Positions 51,711 to 60,369 of a DNA stretch of 64,000 nucleotides are shown in pieces. The notes beneath the pieces were generated by a model, which worked only from the letters and a program-made list of their open reading frames with translations, was not told the origin of the DNA and searched no databases. The position numbers and the translations under genes are program-made. How positions within the stretch are numbered: the stretch's first letter is position 1; each line of letters starts with the position of its first letter. Source of the stretch: Devosia sp. 66-22 (lineage in GTDB: Bacteria > Pseudomonadota > Alphaproteobacteria > Rhizobiales > Devosiaceae); assembly GCA_001899065.1 (NCBI GenBank), contig MKUZ01000028.1, positions 1 through 64,000 of the forward strand. Direction: 5' to 3'.

Positions 51711-52531
51711 GCACACAGGCAGGACGGCGACGCGCGACCACCGTCGAGAAGAACGCGCGCATCTTCGCGCCGATCAAGGCACATCGCACTTTCGAGACGG
51801 TGATCGAGCGGATCATCGAGGCCATCGACTCGCAGGGTCTGAGCGAAGGCGACCGCCTGCCCAATGAATCGGAGATGGCGCGCCTGCTTGAAGTATCGCG
51901 CCCGACCCTGCGCCAGGCGTTGCGGGTTCTTGAGACTTCGGGGGTCCTCAAGATTAGGGCAGGACAGGCCGGCGGAGTGTTCGTGGCCAGCGAAATGGTG
52001 CCCGTAGAAGTGCTGGGCCAGAACATCGCGCTCGAGGTCCATCATGTGGGCGAACTCATCGCGACGCGTCGCATCATCGAGCCGATCGTCTACCACCTCG
52101 CGGCGGAGAATGCCTCGGAGGAAGAGCTCGATCGCATCGCGGACGCCATCGAGCTGATGCGCCGTCATTTGGGCGAGCCCAACATGATCTCGCGAGCGGA
52201 CGGGCTATATCACCGGCGCATCGCCCATGCGGCAGGCAACCAGATCCTGCTGCGGACAATGACCGGAATCTATCGCGATCTCAATCCGCTGCGGGGTGCA
52301 CTCAGCAACGATCGCGAGCACGGCCTGCACATGATCGACGTGCACAGCCGCCAGCTCGAAGCGATCCGCGCCCGCGACCATGAGGGGCTCGAAAGGATGC
52401 TTCAGGAGACGTTCGTGGATCTAGAAGAGGAGTTCAAAGTGACCTCCCGGTTCTCGGTGCGGTGGGCACCGCGCGAGGACAACGTATCTGCCAAGGCACC
52501 GCCCGAGCGCAAGAGAAGGGCGCGCGCCTAG
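51707..52531 (+). CDS. GntR-family regulator (FadR/FCD type)
   Basis: A 274-residue repressor: winged helix FETVIERIIEAIDSQGLSEG, RLPNESEMARLLEVSRPTLR and LETSGVLKIRAGQAGGVFV, then an all-helical FCD effector domain with the metal-binding type His positions (LYHRRIAHAAGN, DVHSRQLEAI). The tail is basic. It overlaps the kinase gene by 4 nt and is probably the local regulator of the operon; its operator was not recognised. Confidence 0.92.
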   Translation: MSTQAGRRRATTVEKNARIFAPIKAHRTFETVIERIIEAIDSQGLSEGDRLPNESEMARLLEVSRPTLRQALRVLETSGVLKIRAGQAGGVFVASEMVPVEVLGQNIALEVHHVGELIATRRIIEPIVYHLAAENASEEELDRIADAIELMRRHLGEPNMISRADGLYHRRIAHAAGNQILLRTMTGIYRDLNPLRGALSNDREHGLHMIDVHSRQLEAIRARDHEGLERMLQETFVDLEEEFKVTSRFSVRWAPREDNVSAKAPPERKRRARA

Positions 52532-52584
52532 TTCAACCAGCCACCGGCATGGGCCCGACGAGCCCGCGCCACCGGGGGTCGCGA

Positions 52585-52608
52585 TGCCGCAGGAAGTCTC
52601 CTGCGGCA
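52585..52608 (+). terminator. 10-bp hairpin after the GntR gene
   Basis: TGCCGCAGGA and TCCTGCGGCA flank the loop AGTC, 53 nt after the GntR stop and 59 nt before the next start. No U-tract follows, so it may be a partial terminator or a processing signal. Confidence 0.45.
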
Positions 52609-52667
52609 CGGGACTGCTCGCGACAATTTCCCGCCTGCCTGTGCAGCTTGATAGAAGGATGTTCGAA

Positions 52668-53432
52668 ATGGAACGCAGAGTCTACGACCAGCTCGAAGTG
52701 CTGATCGCCCCCACCGACAAGGAGCTCGGCGAAAAGGCCGCCGAGGATCTGGCCAGCCTCGTCAAGGCGGAGCTCGCCAAGAAGGATGAGATCTGCATCA
52801 TCATGGCGCTCGGCGCCGCGCAGGACGCCTTCTACGCCGCCCTGCGCGCCCGCACCGACATCGAGTGGTCGAAGATCACCGTCCTTCACGTCGACACCTA
52901 TATGGGCGTCGCCAATGACCGGGTCGAAAGCGGCGCCTCGCGCATGCGGCGGCACCTGCTCGACCACGTCAAGCCGAAGGCGTTCTTCCCCATGCAGGGC
53001 GATTTCGAGCCGGTAGAGGAAGAGCTGGCGCGCTACACCAAGCTCTATAACGAACTGCAGCCGGTGCTTTGCGTCGTCGGCATCGGAAATAGCGGCCATC
53101 TCGCCTTCAACGATCCGCCGGCCGATTTCGACACCAGGGATATCATCCGCGTCGTCTTCCTCGACGAGGTCACGCGCGATCAGGTCAAGCGCGCCGGCAT
53201 CTTCAAGAATCTCGAAGACGTGCCGCATTATGGCCTGTCTTTGACCATGCACGCCCTGCTCAAGCCGGGCCGTGTGCTGGCGCTGGTTCACGATCTCGAC
53301 AAGGCGGGAACGATCAAAAAGGTTCTCGAGGGCCCGGTAAGCTTCATGTGCCCGGCTTCCCTGCTGCAGAAGACGCCGCAGGCAACCCTCTATCTCAATA
53401 AGGACGCGGCCTCTCAACTGGCGTCGATCTAG
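52668..53432 (+). CDS. NagB-like sugar-phosphate deaminase/isomerase
   Basis: A 254-residue protein of the glucosamine-6-phosphate deaminase/6-phosphogluconolactonase fold. Compared with E. coli NagB, Asp72 is kept (Asp76, HVDTYMG) and His143 is kept (His144), but Asp141 is replaced by Ser142 (GIGNSGHLAFNDP) and Glu148 by Asp149. The general acid/base set is thus altered, pointing to a different substrate or to an isomerase/deglycase role. ATG 52668 has AAGGA 8 nt upstream; another ATG lies 9 nt earlier. It follows the ROK-GntR operon with a hairpin between, suggesting it processes the kinase product. Confidence 0.82.
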   Translation: MERRVYDQLEVLIAPTDKELGEKAAEDLASLVKAELAKKDEICIIMALGAAQDAFYAALRARTDIEWSKITVLHVDTYMGVANDRVESGASRMRRHLLDHVKPKAFFPMQGDFEPVEEELARYTKLYNELQPVLCVVGIGNSGHLAFNDPPADFDTRDIIRVVFLDEVTRDQVKRAGIFKNLEDVPHYGLSLTMHALLKPGRVLALVHDLDKAGTIKKVLEGPVSFMCPASLLQKTPQATLYLNKDAASQLASI

Positions 53433-53655
53433 ACGACCCCGCGCCTCGGCCGGACACCATTCCTGCCGGGGCCATCCCTGCCGTGCCGAATTCCCGAGCC
53501 GGCGCGCGGGCGTCGCCCGCGCCAAGTCGCCGCTACGCAGCACGGCCCAGGAATCCCGCCGATTGGGGCCAGTCTTCTCCTTCTTGATCACCTCGCGGAA
53601 CCGCGAGTTTCGGCGCAGCCGCAGCGTCGCGGCTTACGAGGAACGCAGTCGCACA

Positions 53656-53684
53656 CCAATTAGTCGCTTAGCCAAATTAATTGG
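53656..53684. promoter_or_regulatory. AT-rich dyad, candidate ROK-repressor operator
   Basis: CCAATTA-N15-TAATTGG. The right arm lies in GCCAAATTAATTGGC, itself a small dyad that shares GCCAAAT-AATT with the site before the ROK repressor and TIM-barrel genes at 62589-62615. Confidence 0.45.
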
Positions 53685-53735
53685 CAAAGACCAAGGAGGC
53701 CGGCCAGATGGAAGCCGCATTCCTGCCGATTGCGC

Positions 53736-53784
53736 TTGACGTCATTGCTCTTCCGTATTTAATTGGATGGGACCAGAAATTAAT
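53736..53784 (+). promoter_or_regulatory. Sigma-70-type promoter with overlapping operator
   Basis: TTGACG (53736-53741), 16 nt, TTTAAT (53758-53763). The -10 element lies in an inverted repeat TTAATT-N13-AATTAA (53759-53783) whose spacer contains ATGGGAC, as does the site at 62589-62615. Start of the transporter operon at 53822 lies about 50 nt downstream, so this also rules out a longer reading of that gene. Confidence 0.55.
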
Positions 53785-53821
53785 CGCAACGATATTTCGG
53801 TCAAAGGGAAGGGAGAATCGC

Positions 53822-55576
53822 ATGCTCAAGGGACGGTCGTCTTTTCTGAAGTGCTCGTTACTCGCTGCGGCGTCGCTGTTCGTGATCGGCTCGGCCGTCG
53901 CGCAGGACATTGCCGATGTGCCGCGAAACGAGACACTCAAGGTGGAGAACATCTTCGGGCGCGTCGCGCTGCCCGAGAACTTCAACCCGTTCATCCCAGG
54001 CAACAACCTGGTGAACGGCTACTGGCAGGTCGCCGCGGAATCGCTGTTCTATCTCAACTATGAGAGCGGCGAGCTCATCCCCTGGCTGGCCGAGAGCTAT
54101 TCATTCAACGACGACAACACCGAGCTGACGCTCAAGATACGCCCTGGGGTCAAATGGTCGGACGGCGTCGATTTCACGGCCGATGACGTGACCTTCACGC
54201 TCCAGATGCTGATGGCCAATCCCGAGCTGCGGTATCATTCGGAGCTTCAGGCCTCGGTGGACTCGGTCGCCACCAGCGATCCGCAGACCGTAACCATCAA
54301 GCTCAAGGCGCCCAATCCGCGGTTCGTGATGGACGTCTTCTCGGTGCGCGTCTGGGAAACGCTGATCATTGCGCCCAAGCACATCTTCGAGGGCCAGGAC
54401 CCGGTCAAGTTCTCGAACTACGATCCAGCCAAGGGTTGGCCTGTGACCACCGGCGCCTACAAGCTCGTGCGCTCGACCCAGACCGAGACCGTCTGGGATC
54501 GTCGCGACGATTGGTGGGGCGCAACGACCGGCTTCCGTCCGCTGCCGGCGCCCAAGCGGGCGATCTGGACCGGCGCGGGCACCGAGGAAACGCGCGCGGT
54601 GATGGGCGTCAACAACGACCTCGACGCCATCTACACCGTCGGCAAGAGCAACTTCGAGGTCATGCGGGCGCGCAATCCCAACATCATCGCCTGGACCAAC
54701 GATCTGCCCTATGGCTACGCTGATCCGTGTCCGCGCGATCTGCAGCTCAATACCCAGCTCGCGCCCTTCGACAACAAGGACGTGCGCTGGGCAATCGATC
54801 ACGCCATCAATCGCGATGTGCTGGTACAGATCGCCTATGAAGGGGCGACGATCCCGCAGGCGTTCGACATGCCGGCCTATTCCGGCCTGCAGCCCTTCTT
54901 CGATCGCAACAAGGCGCTTTCCGACCGCATCCTCGATTTCGATCTGGGCAAGACCGACGAACTGATGGCCAAGGCGGGCTACAGCAAGGATGGCGAGGGC
55001 ATGTGGGTCGACAGCGCCGGCAAGCGCATCGAGCTGGGCATCATCACCGCCGCCGGCGAAGTCGACAAGGAAAAGATGATGCCCATCATCGTCGACCAGC
55101 TTCGCACGGCCGGCTTCGATGCCACCAGCCAGACGCTCGAATGGTCGGTGTTCTCGGATGCGCTGGCCCGCGGCACCTCGGCGGCCTATATCCACAACCT
55201 GTGTGCCAGCGTTGTGGACCCCGTCGGGGCGCTCTCGGCCTTCCACAGCCGCTTCTCGGCTGCGCCCGGTGAAGCCGCAACGGGCGGCAAGCAGGGCTCC
55301 CGCTTCGCCAACGCCGAATATGATGCGCTTGTGGACAAGCTGAGCGTGTTGCCCACCAGCGACCCGCAATTCGCCGACCTCGCCGACCAGGCCCTGGCCC
55401 TGTGGGCGGACGAGCTGCCCGTCGTGCCGCTGGTGCAGGCGATGTTCATCGTGCCCTACAATACGACGTACTGGACCAATTGGCCGACGGCCGACAACAA
55501 CTACTTCTTCCCGCTGGCACACTGGTGGGTAAGCGGAAGCATTCTGGCGCAGAACATTCAGCCTGCGCAGCAGTAA
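53822..55576 (+). CDS. Peptide/oligosaccharide-type ABC substrate-binding protein (family 5)
   Basis: A 584-residue DppA/OppA-fold binding protein with signal peptide ending GSAVAQD. Family features: [20 protein letters not shown], then the second lobe with [12 protein letters not shown] and [23 protein letters not shown] 53822 has GGGAG 6 nt upstream and follows a promoter. The neighbours are sugar-phosphate-isomerase-like proteins, so the ligand may be an oligosaccharide or glycoside rather than a peptide; this family includes both kinds. Confidence 0.92.
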   Translation: MLKGRSSFLKCSLLAAASLFVIGSAVAQDIADVPRNETLKVENIFGRVALPENFNPFIPGNNLVNGYWQVAAESLFYLNYESGELIPWLAESYSFNDDNTELTLKIRPGVKWSDGVDFTADDVTFTLQMLMANPELRYHSELQASVDSVATSDPQTVTIKLKAPNPRFVMDVFSVRVWETLIIAPKHIFEGQDPVKFSNYDPAKGWPVTTGAYKLVRSTQTETVWDRRDDWWGATTGFRPLPAPKRAIWTGAGTEETRAVMGVNNDLDAIYTVGKSNFEVMRARNPNIIAWTNDLPYGYADPCPRDLQLNTQLAPFDNKDVRWAIDHAINRDVLVQIAYEGATIPQAFDMPAYSGLQPFFDRNKALSDRILDFDLGKTDELMAKAGYSKDGEGMWVDSAGKRIELGIITAAGEVDKEKMMPIIVDQLRTAGFDATSQTLEWSVFSDALARGTSAAYIHNLCASVVDPVGALSAFHSRFSAAPGEAATGGKQGSRFANAEYDALVDKLSVLPTSDPQFADLADQALALWADELPVVPLVQAMFIVPYNTTYWTNWPTADNNYFFPLAHWWVSGSILAQNIQPAQQ

Positions 55577-55583
55577 TCTTCCA

Positions 55584-55624
55584 CCGGCACGCATTGGCGA
55601 TCCTCCCGGTCCGGTGCGTGCCGG
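55584..55624 (+). other. 10-bp hairpin after the binding-protein gene
   Basis: CCGGCACGCA and TGCGTGCCGG flank a 21-nt loop, 7 nt after the stop and 27 nt before the first permease. Same arrangement as in the other importer operons. Confidence 0.6.
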
Positions 55625-55651
55625 ACTTGTGTCCAACCGAGGTGTAGAGTC

Positions 55652-56662
55652 ATGGATTTGAGGTATCTGCTCAAGCGACTCGTGTCCTTCGTCGTGACCA
55701 TCCTCGTCAGTGCGACGTTGATGTTCATCCTGACCCGGCTCACTCCCAACGATCCGATCCAGGCGCTGCTCGGGCGCATGGCTGCGACCGGCAGCAACAT
55801 CGAGGGCGGTGCGGAGCTGGTCGCGATGTATCGCGAACGCTTCGGCCTCGATCAGCCGATACTGGTTCAGTATCTCAGCTATATGTCGAACCTCATTCTA
55901 CGTGGTGACTTCGGCTACTCGCTCGCCTACTTCCCGGCGCCCGTATTGCCCGTTATCGCGGGAGCGATCCCCTGGACGCTGGGTCTGTTCCTGGTTTCGA
56001 CGATCTTCGCTTTCGTCGCCGGCAATCTGCTGGGCGCGCTGGCGACGTGGCCATCCACACCAAGGCCGCTGCGCTATGTGATCTACGCCCTGGCGCCTGT
56101 CTCGGCCATTCCCTACTACATCCTCGCGCTTCTGCTGCTCTACCTGCTGGCCGTGATCTTTCCTGTGTTTCCGATCGGCGGTGCGCGCACGGCCGGCGGC
56201 GACCAGTCGCTTGGTCTCGCCAATATCCTCGACATCGTGCACCACGCCGTGTTGCCCGGTCTCTCCATTGTCCTGGCCCTGCTCGGCTTCTGGGTGCTCT
56301 CAATGCGCGGCGCCATGGCCCTGGTGAAGGGCGAGAGCTATCTCATGTATGCTCGGGCAAGGGGCCTGCGCGACCGCCGCATCTTCATGCGTTATGCCGT
56401 CCGAAACGCCAGCCTGCCGCAGGTGACCGCTCTCGCGCTCGACCTGGGCAAGGTCGTTTCAGGCCAGGTGCTCGTCGAAATCATCTTCAGCTATCCGGGC
56501 GTCGGCTACGTGCTCTACAACGCGCTTCGTACGGCGGACTATTTCGTCATCCAGGGCGTCGTGATGTTCGTCATCATCTCGGTGGCGCTCGCAACGCTCA
56601 TTCTCGATCTCGTCTATCCGTTGTTGGATCCGCGGATCAGCTACCGGGATGGACAGGCATGA
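55652..56662 (+). CDS. ABC permease, DppB type
   Basis: A 336-residue permease. The N-terminus RYLLKRLVSFVVTILVSATL, the periplasmic region RERFGLDQPILVQYLSYM, and the coupling segment YLMYARARGLRDRRIFMRYA followed by EIIFSYPGVGYVLYNAL are typical of DppB. It overlaps the DppC-type gene by 4 nt. Confidence 0.94.
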   Translation: MDLRYLLKRLVSFVVTILVSATLMFILTRLTPNDPIQALLGRMAATGSNIEGGAELVAMYRERFGLDQPILVQYLSYMSNLILRGDFGYSLAYFPAPVLPVIAGAIPWTLGLFLVSTIFAFVAGNLLGALATWPSTPRPLRYVIYALAPVSAIPYYILALLLLYLLAVIFPVFPIGGARTAGGDQSLGLANILDIVHHAVLPGLSIVLALLGFWVLSMRGAMALVKGESYLMYARARGLRDRRIFMRYAVRNASLPQVTALALDLGKVVSGQVLVEIIFSYPGVGYVLYNALRTADYFVIQGVVMFVIISVALATLILDLVYPLLDPRISYRDGQA

Positions 56663-57519
56663 TCGGCAATCTCGCATTCCGTGTCTGGCGCGCCCTGACC
56701 TATTCCGTGCCGCTGACCATTGGCTGCCTGCTGCTGGCGGCGGTGGTGATCCCCAGCGTGCTGAGCCCGCTGTTCTACGATCTCGGCCTCGCCAGGATCG
56801 CCTCGAGCGGCCTCAACCTGCCGCCCTCGTGGGAGCATCCGCTGGGCACGCAGTCCGAGGGGAGGGACGTTCTGGCGCTGATCCTCGCCGGAACGCCGGC
56901 GACCCTGATTATCGGCCTCATCGGCGGCGGGATCGGCGTGCTGGTCGGCACGTTCCTCGGCATGGTCTCCGGCTATTTCGGCGGCCGTCTCGACACCGCG
57001 ATCCGCAATACCGTCGATGTCGGGATGACCATCCCACCTTTCGCTATCCTCATCATGATTGCCGCCTCTTTCAAGGTCGTGACGTTGCCCCTGATGGGCG
57101 CGGCGGTCGCCATCTCGGCCTGGATGTATCCGACGCGCGTCATCCGCTCGCAGGTTCTTTCCATCCGGACGAGAGGCTATGTCCGCATGGCGAAGCTGTC
57201 GGGCATCGGCGACCTGCGGATCATTTTCGGCGAGCTGCTGCCCAATCTCATCCCGCTGATAACGGCTGGCGCCGTCAACGCCATCGCGGTGTCGATCCTC
57301 GCGTCCATCGGCCTCGAGGTGCTCGGCCTGGGCGGGCAGAACCTCACGCTCGGCACGACCATCTACTTCGCGATCTACTATGCCTCGATGTGGCGCGGCC
57401 TGTGGTGGTGGTGGCTGCCGCCGGTGCTGGTGCTGGTTGCGATCTTTCTCGGCCTGTTCCTTGTCAGCACGGCTCTCGACGAAGTGGCAAATCCCAAATT
57501 GCGGAGGGCATCCTCGTGA
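56659..57519 (+). CDS. ABC permease, DppC type
   Basis: A 286-residue permease with HPLGTQSEGRDVLALILAGT, the DppC signature, then FLGMVSGYFGGRLDTAIRN and the coupling segment YVRMAKLSGIGDLRIIFGEL. It overlaps both neighbours by 4 nt (ATGA at its start, GTGA at its end). Confidence 0.94.
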   Translation: MIGNLAFRVWRALTYSVPLTIGCLLLAAVVIPSVLSPLFYDLGLARIASSGLNLPPSWEHPLGTQSEGRDVLALILAGTPATLIIGLIGGGIGVLVGTFLGMVSGYFGGRLDTAIRNTVDVGMTIPPFAILIMIAASFKVVTLPLMGAAVAISAWMYPTRVIRSQVLSIRTRGYVRMAKLSGIGDLRIIFGELLPNLIPLITAGAVNAIAVSILASIGLEVLGLGGQNLTLGTTIYFAIYYASMWRGLWWWWLPPVLVLVAIFLGLFLVSTALDEVANPKLRRASS

Positions 57520-58472
57520 GCGCCGCCCAATTGCATGCCGCTACCGCAGTCGCGCCGCAGGCGGGTGATGTGCTGAGCATCGAGAATCTGCGCGTGAGCT
57601 ATGGCAGTCGATTCAATGCGGTGCCGGCCGTACGCAACGCGACCTTCTCGGTGGCGCGCGACGAGGTCTTTGGCCTCGTCGGCGAATCCGGCTCGGGCAA
57701 GAGCACGCTGTCGATGGCGATCCTGCGCCTCCTGCCTGCTCAGGCGCATTGCGAAGCAGATCGCATGCGGCTGGGGGACACCGACCTGATGGCGGCAGGC
57801 CCTGCCGCTCTGCGGCAGTTGCGCTGGACCCGCCTGTCCTACATTCCGCAGGGTTCGATGGGCGTGCTCAATCCGGTGATGCGGGTGCGCGAGCAGTTTC
57901 TGGACACTATCGCCGACCATACGCAAGGCGCCCAGCGTCGCGAGATCGAGGGGCGGATCGAGACCGTCCTGGCGGGCGTCAATCTGCGGCCGGCGGTACT
58001 CGACCAGTTTCCGCACGAGCTCAGCGGCGGCATGAAGCAGCGCGTCTGCATTGCGCTCGCCATCCTGCTCGAGCCCGAGCTGATCATCGCCGACGAGCCC
58101 ACCAGCGCCCTCGATGTCGTGTCGCAGCGGCAGGTGCTGGAGACGCTGTCCTCGGCACGTCGGCGTATAGGCGCTTCGATGATCATGATCGGCCACGACA
58201 TGGCGTTACAGGCGCAACTGGCCGACCGGATCGGCATCATGTTCGCGGGCCGCTTCGTCGAGATCGGACCGACTCGGGCCATTTTCGAAGCACCGCGGCA
58301 TCCCTACACGCAGCGGCTGATCGGCGCCATTCCGTCGATCCGCAGGCGGCAGGACATCGGGGAGCTGGCGCGCCGCGGCCTCGAACACGCCGACGGCGCC
58401 ACAGCCAGCGCGCATCCCGACCTGCCGCTGCGCGAAGTCTCTGCCGGCCACTTCGCGGCAATCGAGCTCTGA
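57516..58472 (+). CDS. ABC ATPase, DppD type
   Basis: A 318-residue ATPase: Walker A GESGSGKST, signature LSGGMKQRVCIALAI, Walker B LIIADEPTSALDV, switch His in IGHDMALQ. The start is GTG 57516 overlapping the permease stop, with GGAGGG before it. The C-terminal extension holds the HPYTQRLIGAIPSI motif of oligopeptide-type ATPases, but the cysteine cluster seen in many DppD proteins is missing. Confidence 0.94.
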   Translation: MSAAQLHAATAVAPQAGDVLSIENLRVSYGSRFNAVPAVRNATFSVARDEVFGLVGESGSGKSTLSMAILRLLPAQAHCEADRMRLGDTDLMAAGPAALRQLRWTRLSYIPQGSMGVLNPVMRVREQFLDTIADHTQGAQRREIEGRIETVLAGVNLRPAVLDQFPHELSGGMKQRVCIALAILLEPELIIADEPTSALDVVSQRQVLETLSSARRRIGASMIMIGHDMALQAQLADRIGIMFAGRFVEIGPTRAIFEAPRHPYTQRLIGAIPSIRRRQDIGELARRGLEHADGATASAHPDLPLREVSAGHFAAIEL

Positions 58473-58473
58473 C

Positions 58474-59460
58474 ATGACCAACGATCAAGAACGTAAGCTG
58501 CTCGACGCCCGGAACTTGACGCGCCGCTTCGCCCAGAAGGGCCGGCGTGAGACCGTGGCGGCCGTCGACGACGTGTCCTTCAGCCTGCCGGGCGAGCGCG
58601 CGATCATCCTTGCTGTCGCGGGCGAAAGCGGCAGCGGCAAGTCGACGCTGGCATCGATGCTGCTCGGCTTTCTGCCGCCGAGCGAGGGTACCATAGCTTT
58701 CTCGGGAATGGACGTCAGCCATCTGACGCGGACACAGAGAGCCCAATACCGTCACATGGTCCAGGGCATCTTCCAGGACCCGTTCGACGCCTTCAACCCA
58801 TTCTATCCGGTCGAACACGCGCTGCATCTTGCGATCGAGAAATTCTCGCTCGCCAAGAACCGGCAGGAAGCGGCGTCGCTCATCGACAAGAACTTGCGCG
58901 CGGTCCGGCTCAAACCCGAGGCGACGCTCGGCCGTTATCCGCACCAGCTCAGCGGCGGCCAGTTGCAGCGCGTCATGATTGCGCGTGCGCTGATGATCCA
59001 TCCGCGCCTGATCATCGCCGACGAGCCGGTGTCGATGATCGACGCGTCCCTTCGCGCCATCGTTCTTGAGATCATGGCGTCGTTACGCGATGAGCACGGC
59101 ATCTCGCAGGTCTACATCACGCACGACCTTTCATCGGCGCTGCAGATCAGCGACCAGATCCTGGTGCTCTACCGCGGTACCGTGGTCGAGAGCGGCAACG
59201 CCGCAGCAGTGATCGAGACGCCCAAGCATCCCTACACGCAGCTCCTCATCAGCTCCATTCCCGTACCCGACCCGGACGAGAAATGGGGAGCCGAGCTCGA
59301 GGAGACCCAGCCGGCGGCGCTCGAGCCGACCCAAACCGAGTTCTGCAAATTCATCGATCGTTGCCCGCATCGCATGCCGATGTGCGCGCAGCGTCGTCCC
59401 GCCGCAATTCCGGTTGGTCCGGATCAGCTCGCCGCCTGCTTCCTCTACGAGAAATCGTAG
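58474..59460 (+). CDS. ABC ATPase, DppF type
   Basis: A 328-residue ATPase with Walker A GESGSGKST, FQDPFDAFNPF, signature LSGGQLQRVMIARAL, Walker B LIIADEPVSMID (Met in place of the usual Leu) and switch His in ITHDLSSALQ. The C-terminus keeps the iron-sulfur-type cysteines of this family (CKFIDRCPHRMPMC and a later Cys). It starts 1 nt after the DppD-type gene stop. Confidence 0.94.
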   Translation: MTNDQERKLLDARNLTRRFAQKGRRETVAAVDDVSFSLPGERAIILAVAGESGSGKSTLASMLLGFLPPSEGTIAFSGMDVSHLTRTQRAQYRHMVQGIFQDPFDAFNPFYPVEHALHLAIEKFSLAKNRQEAASLIDKNLRAVRLKPEATLGRYPHQLSGGQLQRVMIARALMIHPRLIIADEPVSMIDASLRAIVLEIMASLRDEHGISQVYITHDLSSALQISDQILVLYRGTVVESGNAAAVIETPKHPYTQLLISSIPVPDPDEKWGAELEETQPAALEPTQTEFCKFIDRCPHRMPMCAQRRPAAIPVGPDQLAACFLYEKS

Positions 59461-59499
59461 GGCGCAGCGTCGACCCAATAAGAGTCAATGGAGACTAGG

Positions 59500-60327
59500 A
59501 TGGAAATTGGCGTAACCGCGTGGTCACTGCAGATACCGGAGGGCGAGTTCGAGCGGATCCTGCAAACGATCCGCGAGAAACTCAATCTCGATATCGTGCA
59601 GATCGGCGCATGGGGCTTCATCAAGCTCGACGCAGCCGAGCGCGCCCGCCGCATCGAAGCGATCCGCAAGTGGAAGATCCGCGTGCCTTCGACCACCGTG
59701 GCTTTCGCCGGCGAGAGCTATGCGACGCATGAGACGGCGATCAAGACCGTCGGTTTCTACGATCCCGCCTTCGTCGAAGAGCGCTTCACCCATATCACCG
59801 ACATGGCGGAGATGACCGTCGATCTCGATGTGCATCTGCTCACCACCCATATCGGCCACATCCCGGCCAGCAGCAAGGATCCGATGTATGCCCATATGCG
59901 CGACGTCACGCGGCGCGTCTGCGATATGCTGGGCGAGCGCAATATCGATCTCGGTGCCGAGGTCGGCGGGCTCGAGAGCGCGCGGACGCTGTTCGATTTC
60001 ATTGGCGATGTCGGCCGCAGCAACCTGAAGGTGAATTTCGATCCGGCCAACGCGCTGCGCGCCGGCGGATGGGATCCGATTGCCGAGCTCGATGTGCTCA
60101 AATCGCTGGTGGTGGGCGTCCACCTCAAGGACGCCCTGCCATTGCAGAAGTCCGGCGTCTGGGGCGACGAGGTGGCGCTGGGCCAGGGGCAGATCGGCGT
60201 CGAGCGCTTTGTCGCCAAGCTCAAGCAGATTGGCTTTGCCGGCCCCCTCATCATCGAGCGTGAAGGTGGTCCCGATCCGATCGGCGACATCAATCGCGGC
60301 GCGGAAATCCTGCGTCGCCTCATCTAG
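59500..60327 (+). CDS. Sugar-phosphate isomerase/epimerase family TIM barrel (first)
   Basis: A 275-residue xylose-isomerase-like AP-endonuclease-2-fold protein. LLTTHIGHIPASS, DLGAEVGG, KVNFDPANALRAGGWDP and GVHLKDA, LIIEREGG carry the expected metal-binding His, Glu and Asp ligands at the C-terminal ends of strands. ATG 59500 (GGAG 6 nt upstream) is preferred to the ATG 12 nt earlier. It follows the importer by 39 nt and probably acts on the imported sugar or a keto-derivative. Exact reaction unknown. Confidence 0.88.
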   Translation: MEIGVTAWSLQIPEGEFERILQTIREKLNLDIVQIGAWGFIKLDAAERARRIEAIRKWKIRVPSTTVAFAGESYATHETAIKTVGFYDPAFVEERFTHITDMAEMTVDLDVHLLTTHIGHIPASSKDPMYAHMRDVTRRVCDMLGERNIDLGAEVGGLESARTLFDFIGDVGRSNLKVNFDPANALRAGGWDPIAELDVLKSLVVGVHLKDALPLQKSGVWGDEVALGQGQIGVERFVAKLKQIGFAGPLIIEREGGPDPIGDINRGAEILRRLI

Positions 60328-60369
60328 CTCGCGGGCGGCCTTCGGCTACCGCATTCAAAGGGTCATCCC

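Larger units (their letters stand above)
53433..53821. other. Intergenic region with promoter and AT-rich dyads
   Basis: About 390 bp without a gene. The first 200 bp are GC-rich and show nothing definite. The second half is unusually AT-rich for this genome and holds the promoter and operator-like sites described separately. Confidence 0.5.

Noticed and set aside
54101-55636. 511-residue open frame on the minus strand opposite the family-5 binding protein
   Set aside because: Composition is a reverse image of the real gene; the + strand has a clear signal peptide, family motifs and promoter.
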